Below, piece after piece: positions 15,215 through 28,719 of a stretch of DNA of 64,000 nucleotides (positions are counted from its first letter, which is position 1; each line of letters starts with the position of its first letter). Made by a program: the position numbers and the translations under genes. This DNA is from Colletotrichum lupini. Lineage: Eukaryota; Ascomycota; Sordariomycetes; Glomerellales; Glomerellaceae. The notes below the pieces were generated by a model. It had not been told where the DNA came from and ran no database searches. It saw only the letters and a program-made list of their open reading frames with translations. The DNA lies in the NCBI RefSeq assembly GCF_023278565.1, contig NC_064679.1, forward strand, positions 5,332,001-5,396,000. The letters run 5' to 3'.

Positions 15215-18200
15215 GGAAATTAATATACTGGCGTCGTAAATTAATATACCGGCATCGCTTTTATACTAGCGTCGCTATTCTACCTTTTAATTAGTTTAAA
15301 AAAAATTGTTAGTATAGTTAAATTCTACTAAATACTTATAAAGTATCCTAAGCTTTTATTCTTTTACTCCCTTTATACTTAGGTTATATTATTAAGCTTT
15401 AAAATCTAATTTATAATATTTATTTATAATAGTTTTTATAATTAGAGTTAGAAACGTTCCCTAGGGCTAATTTTAAAATAATACCCTTATTAAAAACCTT
15501 CTCCTTTTATAAGAGCGACTATTAATTAATTACGGCCTTTTATTATTATTTAGTTAACTATTATTATCTCCCTCTTTAAAAAGTAGCTACTTTAATATTA
15601 ACTAATTTTATAAAGTTAGTAATCTTAAAAAGTAGCGTAACCTTATTATTAAGCTCTTAGTTAATATATTATAAAATACGTTACCTCTTATAAATAATTA
15701 TTTTAATATAGAGCTTATATTATACCTTATTTACTATTTCCCTAAGGGAATAATAAAAACCTAGCGGATTACTTTTTTATAACTTCTTTTAAAATATAAC
15801 CCCTCTCCCCCTAATAAATAATCCTAATAACTTTCCTATTTTATAATAAAATAATTTAATAATACTCGTTAGTTTATTAAATAAGTTATTAAAACTAATT
15901 AATAACTAATAATAATACTACTTTAATAATAAGAATATATCCGTTAATAATAATAAATATAAGGTCCCTAAGTTAACTTATTACCCTATTTACTTTTATA
16001 GCTATCCTCTACTTAAAGTAAAGTATTTTTTTAAATTATAACCTCTTATTATACTTTAAGTAACCGATCCTCTCCTTTTTTTTTAATTAAAATCCTAAAC
16101 CTACCGATTTTTAATAATTTAAAATAAACTTATAATACCCTTTTTAACTAAGTTAATAACTTTATAAGAGCTAATAAATTTAGTATTATAAAGTAGAATA
16201 AGTATAAAGCTTAAGGCTAAATTATTTAATATACTTTTTAATATAATTATTTTAACGAGCTTAGGCCTATATAAGGCGCTAGTATTTAATAATATAAGTC
16301 TCGTAAATATAGTTATAAATAGTAAATTATTACCGAGGCTTAAGAAGAGGATAGGTAGCTTTTATATTATTATTTAAACCCCTAATATAATTAGTATAAT
16401 TATAGCCCTAGCTTTAAAACCTCTACGTATTTTTTATATTATAAGCTTATTAAAGTAGTTAAGGATATTATTAAAACTATAAGCCGATGAGTTAGGATTC
16501 GGGTTTATAATATACGTACTATTATTCAAAAATAGTTCTTAAAGTCCTTATTTACTTAGTAAGATATTTATAATACTAAGGCTCGTATAAACTAAAAAAA
16601 ACTAGCTAAATACTTACTAATTATAATCTTAATTAAACTATTTAATAAGTAAAATATCCTATATATAATAAAATAGGTAAACGACGAACTAAACCGCTTT
16701 ATTAGCCTTATTTAAACTTTTCCTTATTATTTCTAAATATAAAAACGATTTTCTAAGGTAATTAGTTTTAATAATATTTATAATACTAATCGCTTTAAGC
16801 TCCCTTTTTTTTAAGTTATTAAGTAAACTTACTTTAGATCTATTTATAATACCGCGTTCGGCTTTATTAATAATAAAAAACTAAAGGGTTTTTAGTTTTT
16901 TTTAATAAGTATTTACTAACTTATAAACTAATACTTAGTCCGTTACCCTATTATCATTATTATAAACTATAATAAATAAATAAAGGCTATACTAAACGAG
17001 TAGTTCTTGGATATTTAATAATAATTTTATATTTATTATATTAACTTTAATATTATACTTAGGAGTAAGTAAAAGTAAGTTAAGGACCGTAGTTATAATA
17101 ATAATAATAATAAGTTTAATAATAAGGAATATTAATTATTAATATAAGTAATAACTATGCTAAATAATAAGGATAAGGCTTATATTAATATACTTATTAA
17201 TAAGCCCCCCCTTTAATATATTATAGGGTCCTTATAATATAAAAGCTTATTATTTTTACTAAAACTAAGCACACTTTTAAAAAAACCTATACTAAGCTCT
17301 ATAAAGAGTTTAATAATTAATACCTAATTCTCTAATATTTTTATATAATATACTTATTTTTAAAAATATAATAAGCCCGTTATTTTATTTAAAAATACTA
17401 AAACTTTAATACTTATATTACCTCTAGTACTAAGTTAAGTAATAATAATATTAAAAGTTATTTTTTAAATAGTTTTAATTACTTATATTAGCTTATTAAC
17501 GTTATATAAAATATAATTAATAATTAAGAGCTACGCTTTTATTAAGCTTATATAGAGGACGAGGTATTTATAAACTAAGAATATATAAATACTCGCTTTA
17601 AGTACCTAAGTAAACTTTGAATAATACTTTCTTTAAAATATTTTATTTTAATTAGAATATAAGGCTAGTTTATAAAAAAAGAAATACTATTTAATAAGAG
17701 GCTATTCCTAAACCTCCTTAGATTTTATAATTTAAACTATACTATTTTAATTAAGCTAAGTATTTTATATTATTATAAAATCTATTTTAAATATTAAATT
17801 TAATTATTTTTAATAAGTAAGAGGTATACTCTTAGTAGCGTTTTTAAAAAACGTCCTTTTTAGATTTATATTACCGGATCCCTAACCCTAAAATTACTAT
17901 ATCCCTTTATAATAAGCTAAAGAATATAATATAGCCTATTTTATTATAACTAGCCTTATTTAAAAAAGGCTAGTTAGCTAGTTAAGCCCGTATTATTTAT
18001 AATAACTAAGGTATAAATAATAAAAAGCGAGGCTACTTATTTAAAAATAAAAATAAGTTAACGCTAATTAAGCTTATAAAAAAGATAAATTAACTAAGTT
18101 AAAGCTAAATATCGAGCTTATTTTAGTAATAAATAAAGAGCTAGTTTAGCGTTCTTAATAAGGGGAGGATAACGGGGAATTATATAAGTAAATAGTTAAT

Positions 18201-18644
18201 ATAGCTTAGTATTTAGAAAAAATAGAGTTAATAAAAAGTAGTTTATAATAACGATAAATTATTATAACTATATTAAAAAAAGTAATTAAATAAACGTTAT
18301 TATAATTTACTTTTTATATATTTTAAGTATATAATAAAAAGAAGCCTTACTTATTTAAGATTTATCAAAGCTTATATTATAAACTAATTTAAGATTTATA
18401 AATCTTAAATAGGTAATATAATAGTTCTAAATAAGTATATAAGTTATAATAGTATTCTTACTTTTAGAAATCTTAAACTAGAGCTTAAGTTAGAAAGGAT
18501 AATAAGAATAGTTATATTAATATAATTATTCTTACTACTTTTATAAAGAAGTACTATTTTTTTAACCTAATTAAAACGTAAAATAATAATATTAATATAA
18601 GAGTAACGCTAGTATATTAATTTACGACGCTAGTATATTAGTTC
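15215..18644 (+). mobile_element. MULE-2: second Hop-like Mutator element
   Basis: A 3,430-bp copy of the MULE-1 family in the same orientation, about 0.75 kb downstream of it. The left TIR starts GGAAATTAATATACTGGCG and the right TIR ends GCTAGTATATTAGTTC. The flanks are an exact 10-bp duplication, CTAATTATAA (15205-15214 and 18645-18654). MULE-3 sequence resumes after it. It carries more transitions than MULE-1 (for example CGGGCG blocks read CTGGCG or CTAGCG), so it was more heavily RIP-mutated. Confidence 0.85.
16770..17110 (+). pseudogene. MULE-2 transposase core (degenerate)
   Basis: Homologous to the core in MULE-1. The first catalytic Asp codon reads AAT (16770-16772) instead of GAT, a G-to-A change expected from RIP. 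Further stops follow. Inactive. Confidence 0.7.
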
Positions 18645-18733
18645 CTAATTATAATAGCGGATGCGCATACTATTATAAGGTATATACCTCTATATTAATT
18701 CTATATACCCCTTTATTAATTACTTATAGAAAA

Positions 18734-21700
18734 TAGAAGCGGCTAGTAATCCGTAATAATATTAAACTTTTAGTAATAGTTAATTAGCTCTATATACTAT
18801 TCCTCTAAGTAAATAATTATTATTAATATTTCTTTATTATATATAATATAATTAAGCCCTATACCGTTTATAATTTTTAAATAAAGTACTATAGGGTATT
18901 ATAAGCTATTATTTATTTATTATCAAACTAAGGCTTTAGTATATACTAAGTCTAATATATTAATCTCTAAGTATATAAGTAACTCGGGCCTAAAGTAACG
19001 GAATATAAATATTATTATAAAAGCTAGTTTTAGTACTTTAAACGTAATATTATAGTTAATATTAAATTAGAAAGATATACCCTTATTAATTAGCTTTATT
19101 TACAATTTAAATAGGTACTTATAGTCCTTTATAAACCTCTTATAAAAATCATAAAAGCTAAGGAACGATTAAATACCCTTAAGTAATATAAATAGCTTCT
19201 AATTCTTTATAATAAAGACCTTATTCTTATCGGGTTATATATTATTAATACTAATTACGAAGCTTAGGTACTTCGTAATAATAATACCGAATTTATATTT
19301 TTTAATATTAACTTATAATCTAGCTTTTTATAAATGATTTAGTACTTTTATAACATACTTATAGTATCATAAGGGGTTATTTAAAGAAATTAGGATATAT
19401 TTTATATATATAATATAAAGATCGTTTAGATATTTTATTAATATATTATTTATATATTACTAATACGTAACTAGCTTATTATTAAAACTAAAGGGTAATA
19501 CTTTATATTTATATACCCTATAATAAGTACGGAAAACTATAAAGTTTTTTAAAATAGTATTAAAATAAATATAATAAAAAGCTTATTTAATATTAAGTTT
19601 AATAAATACTTTAGCTCGGCTTAGCTACGTTAATATTTTATTAATTAAAAATAAGAGGTACTAATTCTTTTTTATAATCTCGTTTAGCTTTTTAAAATTA
19701 ATATAAAATCGTAAGCTACTATTATACTTTTTAATAAATAATATAAATAATATAAAGGGCGCGTTACTAAGCTTAATAAATCTTTTATAAAAGTATATTA
19801 AAAAATAAGCTCTAGTTACCTCTTACTTAGGTATTAATTATTTATAAAAAGAGTAGTAAATAAGCTTTTTTTAGCCTCCCTTTACGAGCTTTATTTTATA
19901 ATTATAATTATAATAGGGCGTTGATATATTACTTCTTATTTTATTAAAAACGTTAGTCTAAAGCTTTAGTACTTCTAAAGGTTTTATAATAATAAGGTCT
20001 TAGGTCTTTTGATTATTACTTTTTAAGGGGTCCTCTTATTTTACTTACTTATCTTTAATTATATAGTTTAGTTTATATAGTAATATAAAGCTTAGCTTAA
20101 CGTCCTCGCGCTTTAAATTAATTTTAGATACTAAGGTATTAATAAAAATAATATTAAGGGTAGTATTAGCTCTTTTATACTAAGCTAAAATCTATACGAG
20201 TTTAGGTTTTTTTGAAAAGATTAATAGTATATTAATAAGTACGCAATTTATTTTCTAAGTATTTTTAATATTATTAAACTACTAAATATATTAGTTTCGT
20301 AAGCTTTATAATTAGTAAAATATTTAAATAAGTTTAAGTAGTACCCACTTTTTTTATAATTATTTATTATACCGTATTATATCTATTTTAAATATTTTTT
20401 ATTATTACTTAGTATTAATTTAGTATTATATATCGATAACCTTAGGGGTATATAGGTCTTTTATATTCTTAATAATAGTAAAGGGGGTATTTTATAATAA
20501 TAGATCCTTAAGCTATATTAAGCGCTTATAGTATATATTTAGGTTTATTTTATAATACTTAAACTACTTCTACCCTAGGATTAGGTCGTAATACTTTATA
20601 TTAAGTTAAAATAGGGGTATTTCTAAAAGAACTTAATAGTTAATATATAAGTTAGTAATTTATATTATATTAGCATTTTTTAATCGCTTATTATTAGATT
20701 TAGTAATAAGAATAGGGCGTAGTAATTTATTAAATAGGGCTATATTAAAACTTTACAATAATAGGGTTACGTAGTTATTTATAAATCCGTACTTATTAGC
20801 TCTTATATTAAGTAAAGCTTTTAAATAAATTCTATATTTATTAAATACTATTACGAGCTCGATTTTAAGAGGCTACTCTCCTATAAGATTTTATAAGTTT
20901 ACTAAGTAAATTACTAATCTTTCGTTTTTTAGCCTTATTCCCTAGCTAGGAAATTATTTATATTAAGCGGATTAGTTTTTTAAATTTAAGATCTACTATT
21001 TATTAATAATAGTATGTATAATAGCTATATTAGTAACGGGCTTTTTTAAGTAGTTTTAGGAAATATAGCTAAGTTTATTATAAATAAAATAGGTACTACT
21101 ATCCTTAAGCCTTTAGTATAGGGCCTTAGAAATAGTCTCGTAGTTAGTAATTCGGCCGCGAGTATTTTATTTAGTAGCGTTATTATTTCCATTTTTAATA
21201 GGGGTAGTATAAGTAAGTATAGTATTTTTCTAAGCCCTATTACTAATTATTAAGGGCTATATAGTATTAATAAGCTAGGTAACGTACTTAGTATATTTTT
21301 AAAAAGTAACGTCCTTAGTTAAGTATTTAAAAATAGCTTAGTTTTTAAAATATATAAAGAGCTTATTATAAAAGCGGCGCTTTTATTAAAATATAGGGAG
21401 TTTATTAATATAAGCGAGCTTAGTAAATATAAAACGCTTTTAATAAATATCCTTAAGGATAATAAAGAGGGTATTTAGCTTTTAATTAGTATTATTTATA
21501 ATACTTAAGCTAATATATACTAACTTAAGCTTATATAATAACTAATTAGTAATAATAATCTCGTTCGTAACTAATATAAAGTAAATAAACTTAGTTATAA
21601 AGCTACCGATCTTATTAATAATATACTCTAGGTAGTAATTATAAATATTAAAGTTTGCGTTTTTAAAACGCTTCGTAATATATTAAAGTTAGTAAGAGAA

Positions 21701-22737
21701 CTTTAGGCCCTTATTGTTATCGTTATTTATAGAAATAAGGACGTTAGGTATTTTATTTAATTTAGTAAAGGGCTAATAAGCCGAGGCTAGGGTACCCTTA
21801 TAGCTTCTTTATAGTTTAAATTAAGCTAAATACTACTTAAGTACGTAATGAGCCTTATTATTATTATTACGCTCGCTATTATTATTATTAAATATAAAAC
21901 CGTTTTTTAATTACTAAACGCGCTTATTTAGTATAGCGTTAGCATAAAGGGCTTTATTTAACTATTTTTTAATATTTCGAAGCTTTACGGTAGTATTATT
22001 AAAAACTTTAATATTTTTTTTAATTATCTCGTAAAGCTACTTAGTACTATTACTTAGCTAGCTAATTATAAAAACTAATACTTACTTAAACTAGTACTAA
22101 GTAATATATATTTTTAACTAGTTTTTAACTTAATTATAAAGAGTAGCGCCGTCGTTTTTTTAATATAGTTCTTAAATAAACTTAAAATTAATAGGGGATT
22201 ACTTAATATTATTAAAAAGTCCCTCATTACGAATTTAAATAAGGGACGCGTACTTATTACTAATATAATAAAATAAAATAAAAGTAGTCGTTTTATGTAA
22301 TTAAAGGTAAAAGCTACTTAACGGGTTAATTAGTAAAGTTAACCTCGGAGTTAAATATAAGGAGCTTAGTATTCTTATTAACGTTAATGATATTTTAATA
22401 TTACTTATATAAACAACGGCCCTATTAAAGGTTGTTAATATAGAGGGATATTTATCCTCTTTAGTTCTTATTTCGGACTATAATATTTAGTAAAAGGGGT
22501 ATATATATAGTTAAAAAATATTAATTATTTTACGTAGTTAATTAGTTAGCTATTACTTAGCGTCCCGCTTTTTATTAATAAGGGTAACTTTTTATTATAA
22601 TAAGTTAAATAGGTTAAGATATTATCGTTCTATTTTTAAAAAAGGAATAATAATAAACGTTAAGTAGTATTATAAAAAAGAAGTTAAAGTAAATTAAAAC
22701 GCTACTATATTAACTTAATTAATATAACTTAATATAA
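18734..22737 (-). pseudogene. gypsy-1 gag-pol 5' portion with reverse transcriptase at 19.29-19.56 kb
   Basis: The minus-strand reading at 19463-19531 gives RTYYRVYKYKVLPFSFNN, matching the Ty3/gypsy RT block FRT.YG.YEY.VLPFGLTN with Gly-to-Ser and similar RIP-type changes. Further on (about 19310-19375) it reads HYKYVIKVLNHL, the usual H..HV..VL..L segment that follows the YxDD box. The remaining sequence up to 22.7 kb is RIP-mutated and gave no second clear motif. Confidence 0.6.
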
Positions 22738-23220
22738 CCCCCCGACGGAGTAATCCGCCGGGGCCGTACTATATATTATATATTAAAGAAAACTAAGTAT
22801 ATTATACTCTATACCTAATTACTAATTAAAATAGCTCCCGACCTTCCCCCGCTTATTTAAAAAACGAGCTATACTTATTTTAATATATATAAGACCTCTT
22901 AGTACTAGCCCGTATAAGTAACTAGATCTTATATTATATACTCCTTCTTATTAAGAATTAAGGGGCCCCTTATATATTCTTTTATATTTATAATATAGCT
23001 TATATTAAAAGGATTTTTAGCTTTATAAAATATAATTTCTAAGCTAATATCGATATATTAAATCTTAATATCCGTATTAACTTAGTTATTTATAGCGTTT
23101 ATATTATTACTTAGCTAGATTCCGTATTATTAAAAAGTATTTTACTATTTTTTAAATATATTTATATTAGTTATAATAGCTATAGCGTCGAGCTAGCTAA
23201 GGATACCTAGCTTAAGAGGG

Positions 23221-23773
23221 TATTACGACTTAGTATATATAATAAGGCTAGGGCCTTGCCCTATAGGACTTACGGTAGCTACTATACTATATATATAAAA
23301 GTACGGACTTAGGGTAACTCCTCTCGGGATAAAAAAACTATAAATAAGTTATATAATTATAATTATATAATAAAATAAAAAACGGACGATTATAAATAAG
23401 TAAGATGGATAATTATAAATAAATAAAATAAATAACCGTTTAATAAATAGTTAAATAATAATAAATAATAATATTATAAAAAATATATTTAAAAATAAGA
23501 CTTATATATAATATAAACTTAAACTAGGCTTAAAAATAAACTTTTTATAACTTTTTTAATAATTAACTTGAGATTAAATTTTATAATTACTTTTAACTAT
23601 TTTTATTAAAAACCCTTTTTAATAAGATTATAATTAATTACTAAAGCCTTACTTATTTTACGACTTATAAATATAATTTTAAAAAAAGCTATTTATAACT
23701 ACGATATTATTTACTTAGTACTCGTAGTCTTAACTTTTATTAATATACTTATTATAACTAGTTAGTTATAATA
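23221..23773 (+). repeat. gypsy-2 5' LTR
   Basis: A 553-bp direct repeat of 30439-31014, from TATTACGACTTA to GTTATAATA. It is 23 bp shorter than the 3' LTR, mostly because it has fewer ATAAATAAATA-type short repeats around 23380-23460. Confidence 0.9.
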
Positions 23774-24982
23774 TTTTAATTACTCTTATTTAATAAGTTA
23801 ACCCTACGAGACTTATTAAGTAATAAAACGAACGACGATATTTTCTAAGACCCTAAATACCCCTTTATCTAACTCTAAATAATTTATTAAGTTAGTTAGT
23901 AAGCTAGTTAGGGTCGAGGATAATGAAATATTTAATATTACTTATAACTCTAATAATAATATAGTTTTTAAAAAAGTAAACTATAAAAAAATATAATATG
24001 TTATTAAAAAAAGTAATAAATAAAATAAGGAACTTATAAAGCTCTTTATTAATAACTCTATTTAAATAGCCATAACCCTAGCTAAAATTAATAAAGATAT
24101 TACCGCTCTTTAGAATATAATTAACGAGGCTATAACTAACTTAGGAATTAAAAAAAGAGAAATAAACAACTTAAAATAAGAAGTTAGAACCCTCTAAGCT
24201 ATTATTAATATTATTAAGATTTTTATAAATAAATAAAAAAAACTTAAGTTTAATATACTTATTATTTTTAATAAAACTATTAGACGTGTTAAAGAATTCT
24301 TAATTTAAACTAGAATTTATTAAACGTTCTACGCTACTAACTTCCGTAATAAAACTAAATAAGTTATTTATATAGTAACCTTTTTTAAAAAACGAGTCTT
24401 AGAGTAGTTCGAACCTTTTTAAAAAGAATCTTTTAGTAATAATAGTTATTTACTATATTACAAAAAAAGAAACTACGAATATTTTTAATAATATAATAAG
24501 ATTTTAGAGCGCCCTTAAATCCTTATTCTAAGACCCTAATAAAAAATAATAAGCTAAAAAAAACTTAGCTAACTTTTAATAAACTAAGTCCGCTTTATAT
24601 TATACTACTAAGTTTAAAAAACTTATAATATAACTTAATTTTACTAAAAGAAACCCGTATTCTTTCGTTTTATTAAGGCCTAAAAAATAAGGTTAAGGAC
24701 GAACTTAGTAAAATAAAAATACTAATAAAATTCTTATAGTATATCGAGCTTATTATTAAAATTAATACTTAACTATATAAACGACGTAAAAAAAAAGGAA
24801 AAGTACGACGCCCTTAAGCTAACTTTAATAAAAAATGCTAAAACTATAATAAATTACTAAGTAATTACTAAAATAACTTAAAAACCTAATAATAATAAAG
24901 TGCGTCTTATAAATAATATAAAGGACCTATAGACCTTAGTATTACTAAATATAAAAAACCGTAATAAAAAAAGGATTTTAAA

Positions 24983-25024
24983 TACTATAACTATAATAAA
25001 CTAGGATATATAGCTAGAGATTAT
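24983..25024 (+). pseudogene. gypsy-2 gag CCHC zinc knuckle, ligands lost
   Basis: The translation KYYNYNKLGYIARDY fits C-x2-C-x4-H-x4-C when each ligand Tyr is read back as the Cys or His it came from. TGC/TGT to TAC/TAT and CAT to TAT are all single RIP-type transitions. All four metal ligands are therefore gone. The surrounding 24.0-25.05 kb is the gag region. Confidence 0.75.
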
Positions 25025-26499
25025 TAATAACCTAAGTATATTTATTATTAACCTATTTTAGAGAAACGAGCTAATATTATAAATAAAGAAGTCCCCTATA
25101 AATAACTTTTATAAACGGCTTATTATAACGATAATTATTTTACTTATTAAAATAGCAAAAACTAAATAGGATAGTATTTAAAGCGACTTAAAAATAAAAA
25201 ACGATTTAGATACGATACTATACTATTTATTAAAACCTTACTAATAATAATAAAAAAAAGAATATCCGCTTACTAACTCTATATTTTTAAAGAAAATAAT
25301 TTTAAATATATTACTACGTTCTTTTAAATTTATAAAAATATAAAAGAAGAAAGCTAAGATAGACCCCGTTATAAAAAATATATTTTACTTTTTTAAAAGA
25401 CGAATTAAGTAAAAACTCCTAATTAATATAAAAAAGTAACTCTTTAAATTTAAAAAAAGAGGACTTAATACTAAAAAGATTATAAATAACTTCGTTTATA
25501 TAATATAATAAAACTATATAAACTAAAAATAACTTACTAAGTTTAAAAAAGAACCCGATTTAAATAAAACCCTGACTAAGTTTATTTATATAATATAAAT
25601 AGTAAATAATAATAAAAGATTTATTTATAAAATTAAGGAGTAGCTCGGAAACCTCTTATTTAAAAAAAAACTAAAGTAATTAAAAAACTAACTCTTAACT
25701 TTAAAATTATAAAAAAAGAAAATTAACTTTAATTTTAAAAAAAGAAATATTAGAATAAAAGCTAGCTCTTTTTATTTTAATAAAATAGAATTATTTTATA
25801 ATTTAAATAAACTTTATAATATTACTTAATAACGTACTTAAATAAATATTAATTATAAAGTATTACTTAGCGTTAATAATACTAGTTTTAAAAAAGGCGA
25901 TAACGAATTATAATATAAATATATTTATTTATTTAAGGATAACTAAACTATTTAGTTCTATAAGACTAAAGAATATAAAAAGGTTATAACGACCCCTTAT
26001 ATAAATAAAAATCACTCTTTACTTAACCCCAAAGACCCCTTTTATAAAGAATTAATTTAAGTAAAATACCTAAATAATAAATACTTTTAATACCTCGTAT
26101 ATAAATAAAATAGTCGCTTTTACTTACGAAAACGTAATAATAAGCTTATTAAGGATATTTATATAAAAAACTAACTACTTAGCTAGATATTACTAAGCTT
26201 TAATAATAATAATAAAGTAATATTTAGCTTAGACCTTAGCCTTTTTATAAAATACTTTAATAACGAATATATAAAATAAAACAATTATAAATATAACTAA
26301 TACTAAATCTATTATATTTAAAAAGGCTAAGGTATAGAGGGAATACTAAGAGAAATATAAATAAAAAAACCGTTTAAAAAAATAAATAATAAAAAACTAA
26401 AAAAGCTAATTATAAGAAAATAATAAAAAAAGGGAGAAAAAGGTTCTTATATATAACTAAATAATATAACGACGTATATTTACGAATTAACTTTAATAT

Positions 26500-26570
26500 T
26501 TATAAACGAGAATTAAATATTATTATTAATAGCAGCGTATAAGAAACTTATATTTTACTAAGAGTAGTAA
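26500..26570 (+). pseudogene. gypsy-2 aspartic protease active-site remnant
   Basis: The frame reads III-NSS-V (Asn codon AAT at 26528-26530), which fits the retroviral-type protease motif (L/I)IDSG with Asp changed to Asn and Gly to Ser. It lies between gag and RT as expected. Single short motif, so moderate confidence. Confidence 0.5.
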
Positions 26571-27199
26571 ACGAACTTAATTTATTATAAATATAAAAAG
26601 ATAACTTATATCGACTATAAATAGTAAAAGTAGAACGAGTTAACTATAATTATAAATATATTAATTAAAAAACCGTATACTTCTTAATATATATTAAAAA
26701 TTAATTAAAATAATTATAATATGATATTATAAAAATTAGAAATATTAACGTTATCTTAAGAATCTCGTAGTTATAAAAGTATAATTTATAAATAAATTAG
26801 ATTATTAACTAGGTTATCTAAGAAAATCTAGGTATTAAACGATTTAAAAAGAAAAAGGGTTTAAACGGATTTTTAATAACTCTTAAAAAACGAGAATAAA
26901 TACGATATATAGTTTTTATTAAAATAGTAAAAAGCTCTAAAAAGTTTATATATAATAATAATAATTAAAAATTATAATAACTCTAAACTATATTTAAAGA
27001 GTACTAAATATATATAAAACTATTTATAAAACTTAAAGAAATAGGATTATTAAAATATAGTAATTAGGATATAAAAATCGAACTTAAAAAAAGAACATAA
27101 CCTAGATTTTTTTGAATATATACTTAATAAACTAAGAAGAATAAAAGTACCTTAACGAATATATTAATAAAGAACTAAAAAAAAGACTTATTTAATTAT

Positions 27200-27640
27200 T
27201 AAATTCTCTTATACAATTACCCTTATTCTTCGTATTAAAAAAAGGAATATAAAAACGAAGACTAGTTATTAACTATAAAAAACTTAACGAAATTACGAAA
27301 AAGAATTACTATCCCTTATTACTTATTACTAAGCTTAGAAATCTATTTTATGAAACTAGTTTATTACTATAAATCTTAAAGAAGTATTTAACTAAATTCG
27401 AATTAAAAAAAGAGATAAATAAAAAACGGCATTCCGAACTTATAAAGGACTTTTTAAATACTTTATTATACCTTTTAAACTTATTAATACTTTAGTAACT
27501 TTTTAGATAATAGTTAACTATATATTCTAAAAGTACGTTAATATTTTTATTATTATTTATATTAATAATATTCTTATTTTCTCCCCTAATTTTAAAATAT
27601 ATAAAAGGTATATTTATATAATATTTTAAAAACTCTAAAA
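27200..27640 (+). pseudogene. gypsy-2 reverse transcriptase, YxDD changed to YINN
   Basis: The frame shows the RT blocks in order: PLFFVLKKG, then RRLVINYKKLNEIT and YPLLLI, then the catalytic box YINNILIFS (TAT ATT AAT AAT at 27558-27569). In active Ty3/gypsy RT this is Y(L/M/V)DD; both Asp are now Asn, as RIP would produce. Small frame shifts and stops lie between blocks. Confidence 0.8.
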
Positions 27641-28719
27641 TATTAAGTTATATACCGAACCCTCTAAATGTAAGTTCTATATATAAAAAGTAAATCTTTT
27701 AGGATATATTATTATACTAAGATAAATTTATATATAAATATTGAAAATAAAAATAGTTAAGGACTAGTTTATATTATAAAACGTTAAGGACGTATAAGGA
27801 GTTTTAAAATTCGTTAACTTTTATTAATAATTCCTTAAAAACTATATTAATATAATTAGACCTCTTAATAACTTAATATAAAAAAATACCTTATTCGTTT
27901 AAGATCCTAAGTATAAAAAAGGATTTATTAAAATTAAAAATATAGTCGTTTTTAAACTAATTATTATAATCCTAAACCCCTGAAGACCTTTTAAAATCGA
28001 GACTAACGCCTTAAACTTTATTATAAGAGCAGTCCTAAAATAATAAAATAAATAAAAAAAGCTTTATTTATATTATTTCTATTCTAAAGTATTTTATAAA
28101 GTAAAATTAAATTAGTAAATCTATAATAAGGAACTAATAACTATTATTAAAGTATTTTAAAAATAGAAGTTATAATTATTTAGAACTAAATAAGAAGTTA
28201 TAGTCTATATAAACTATAAAAACTTTATAAACTTTATAATAAATAAAAACCTAAATAAGAAATAAGTTAAATAGAGCGAATTCTTATTTAAGTATAATTT
28301 CTAAATTCTTTATTAAAAAGTTTTAGAAAATAATAGAGTATACGTTTTTAATAAAAGACCTAATTATAAAGTCGCGGTCTTTAGAAAAATATAAGTTATT
28401 TTTAAATAAGAAAAGGATAGTAGCCTCGTATTAATTACAAAGCTTTTTATAATAATTAAAAGGATTAATATTAGCCTAATTAAAAAGATAACCCCTAAGC
28501 TTATTATAAAAATTTATAATATACCTATATACAGTTATTAAAGAGTTATTAAAACGTAAAAACGGATTTATTAATATTATAATAAATCCGTTATATATAA
28601 AGAAATTACGGAAGTAATTAAGGACTACGTAACTTATAAAAAAAATAAAAATAGCTTATATAAACCTTATAACGAGCTATAACTATTATAATTATTAATA
28701 AAAGTATAATAATTAATTA

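Larger units (their letters stand above)
8261..18723 (-). mobile_element. MULE-3: Mutator-like element, host to two nested MULEs
   Basis: The ends are inverted repeats starting GTAATTAATAGAG (left) and the complement of CTTTATTAATTAC (right), each followed by GGTATATA-type subterminal repeats. The flanks are TTATAAAAAA (8251-8260) and TTATAGAAAA (18724-18733): a 10-bp target duplication with one G/A difference. Its interior is the reverse complement of MULE-1 and MULE-2 (for example 8.3-9.8 kb against 13.1-14.4 kb), so it belongs to the same transposase family but has different TIRs. MULE-1 and MULE-2 interrupt it at 11037 and 15215; without them and their duplications it is about 3.58 kb. 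RIP-mutated, inactive. Confidence 0.8.
6816..22737 (-). mobile_element. Ty3/gypsy LTR-retrotransposon relic (gypsy-1), split by MULE-3
   Basis: Read on the minus strand, reverse-transcriptase sequence lies at about 19.29-19.56 kb and integrase sequence at about 7.43-7.56 kb. When MULE-3 (8261-18723) is removed, RT and integrase are about 2 kb apart in the order RT, RNase H, integrase, as expected for Ty3/gypsy. The element is heavily RIP-mutated, with many stops. I did not find its LTRs, so the outer limits are only where neighbouring repeats begin. The 19.6-22.7 kb part would hold gag and protease but gave no clear motif. Confidence 0.6.

Noticed and set aside
23380..23470. CRISPR-like short repeats (ATAAATAA units)
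   Set aside because: Low-complexity tract inside a retrotransposon LTR in a eukaryotic genome; no spacer-repeat structure.
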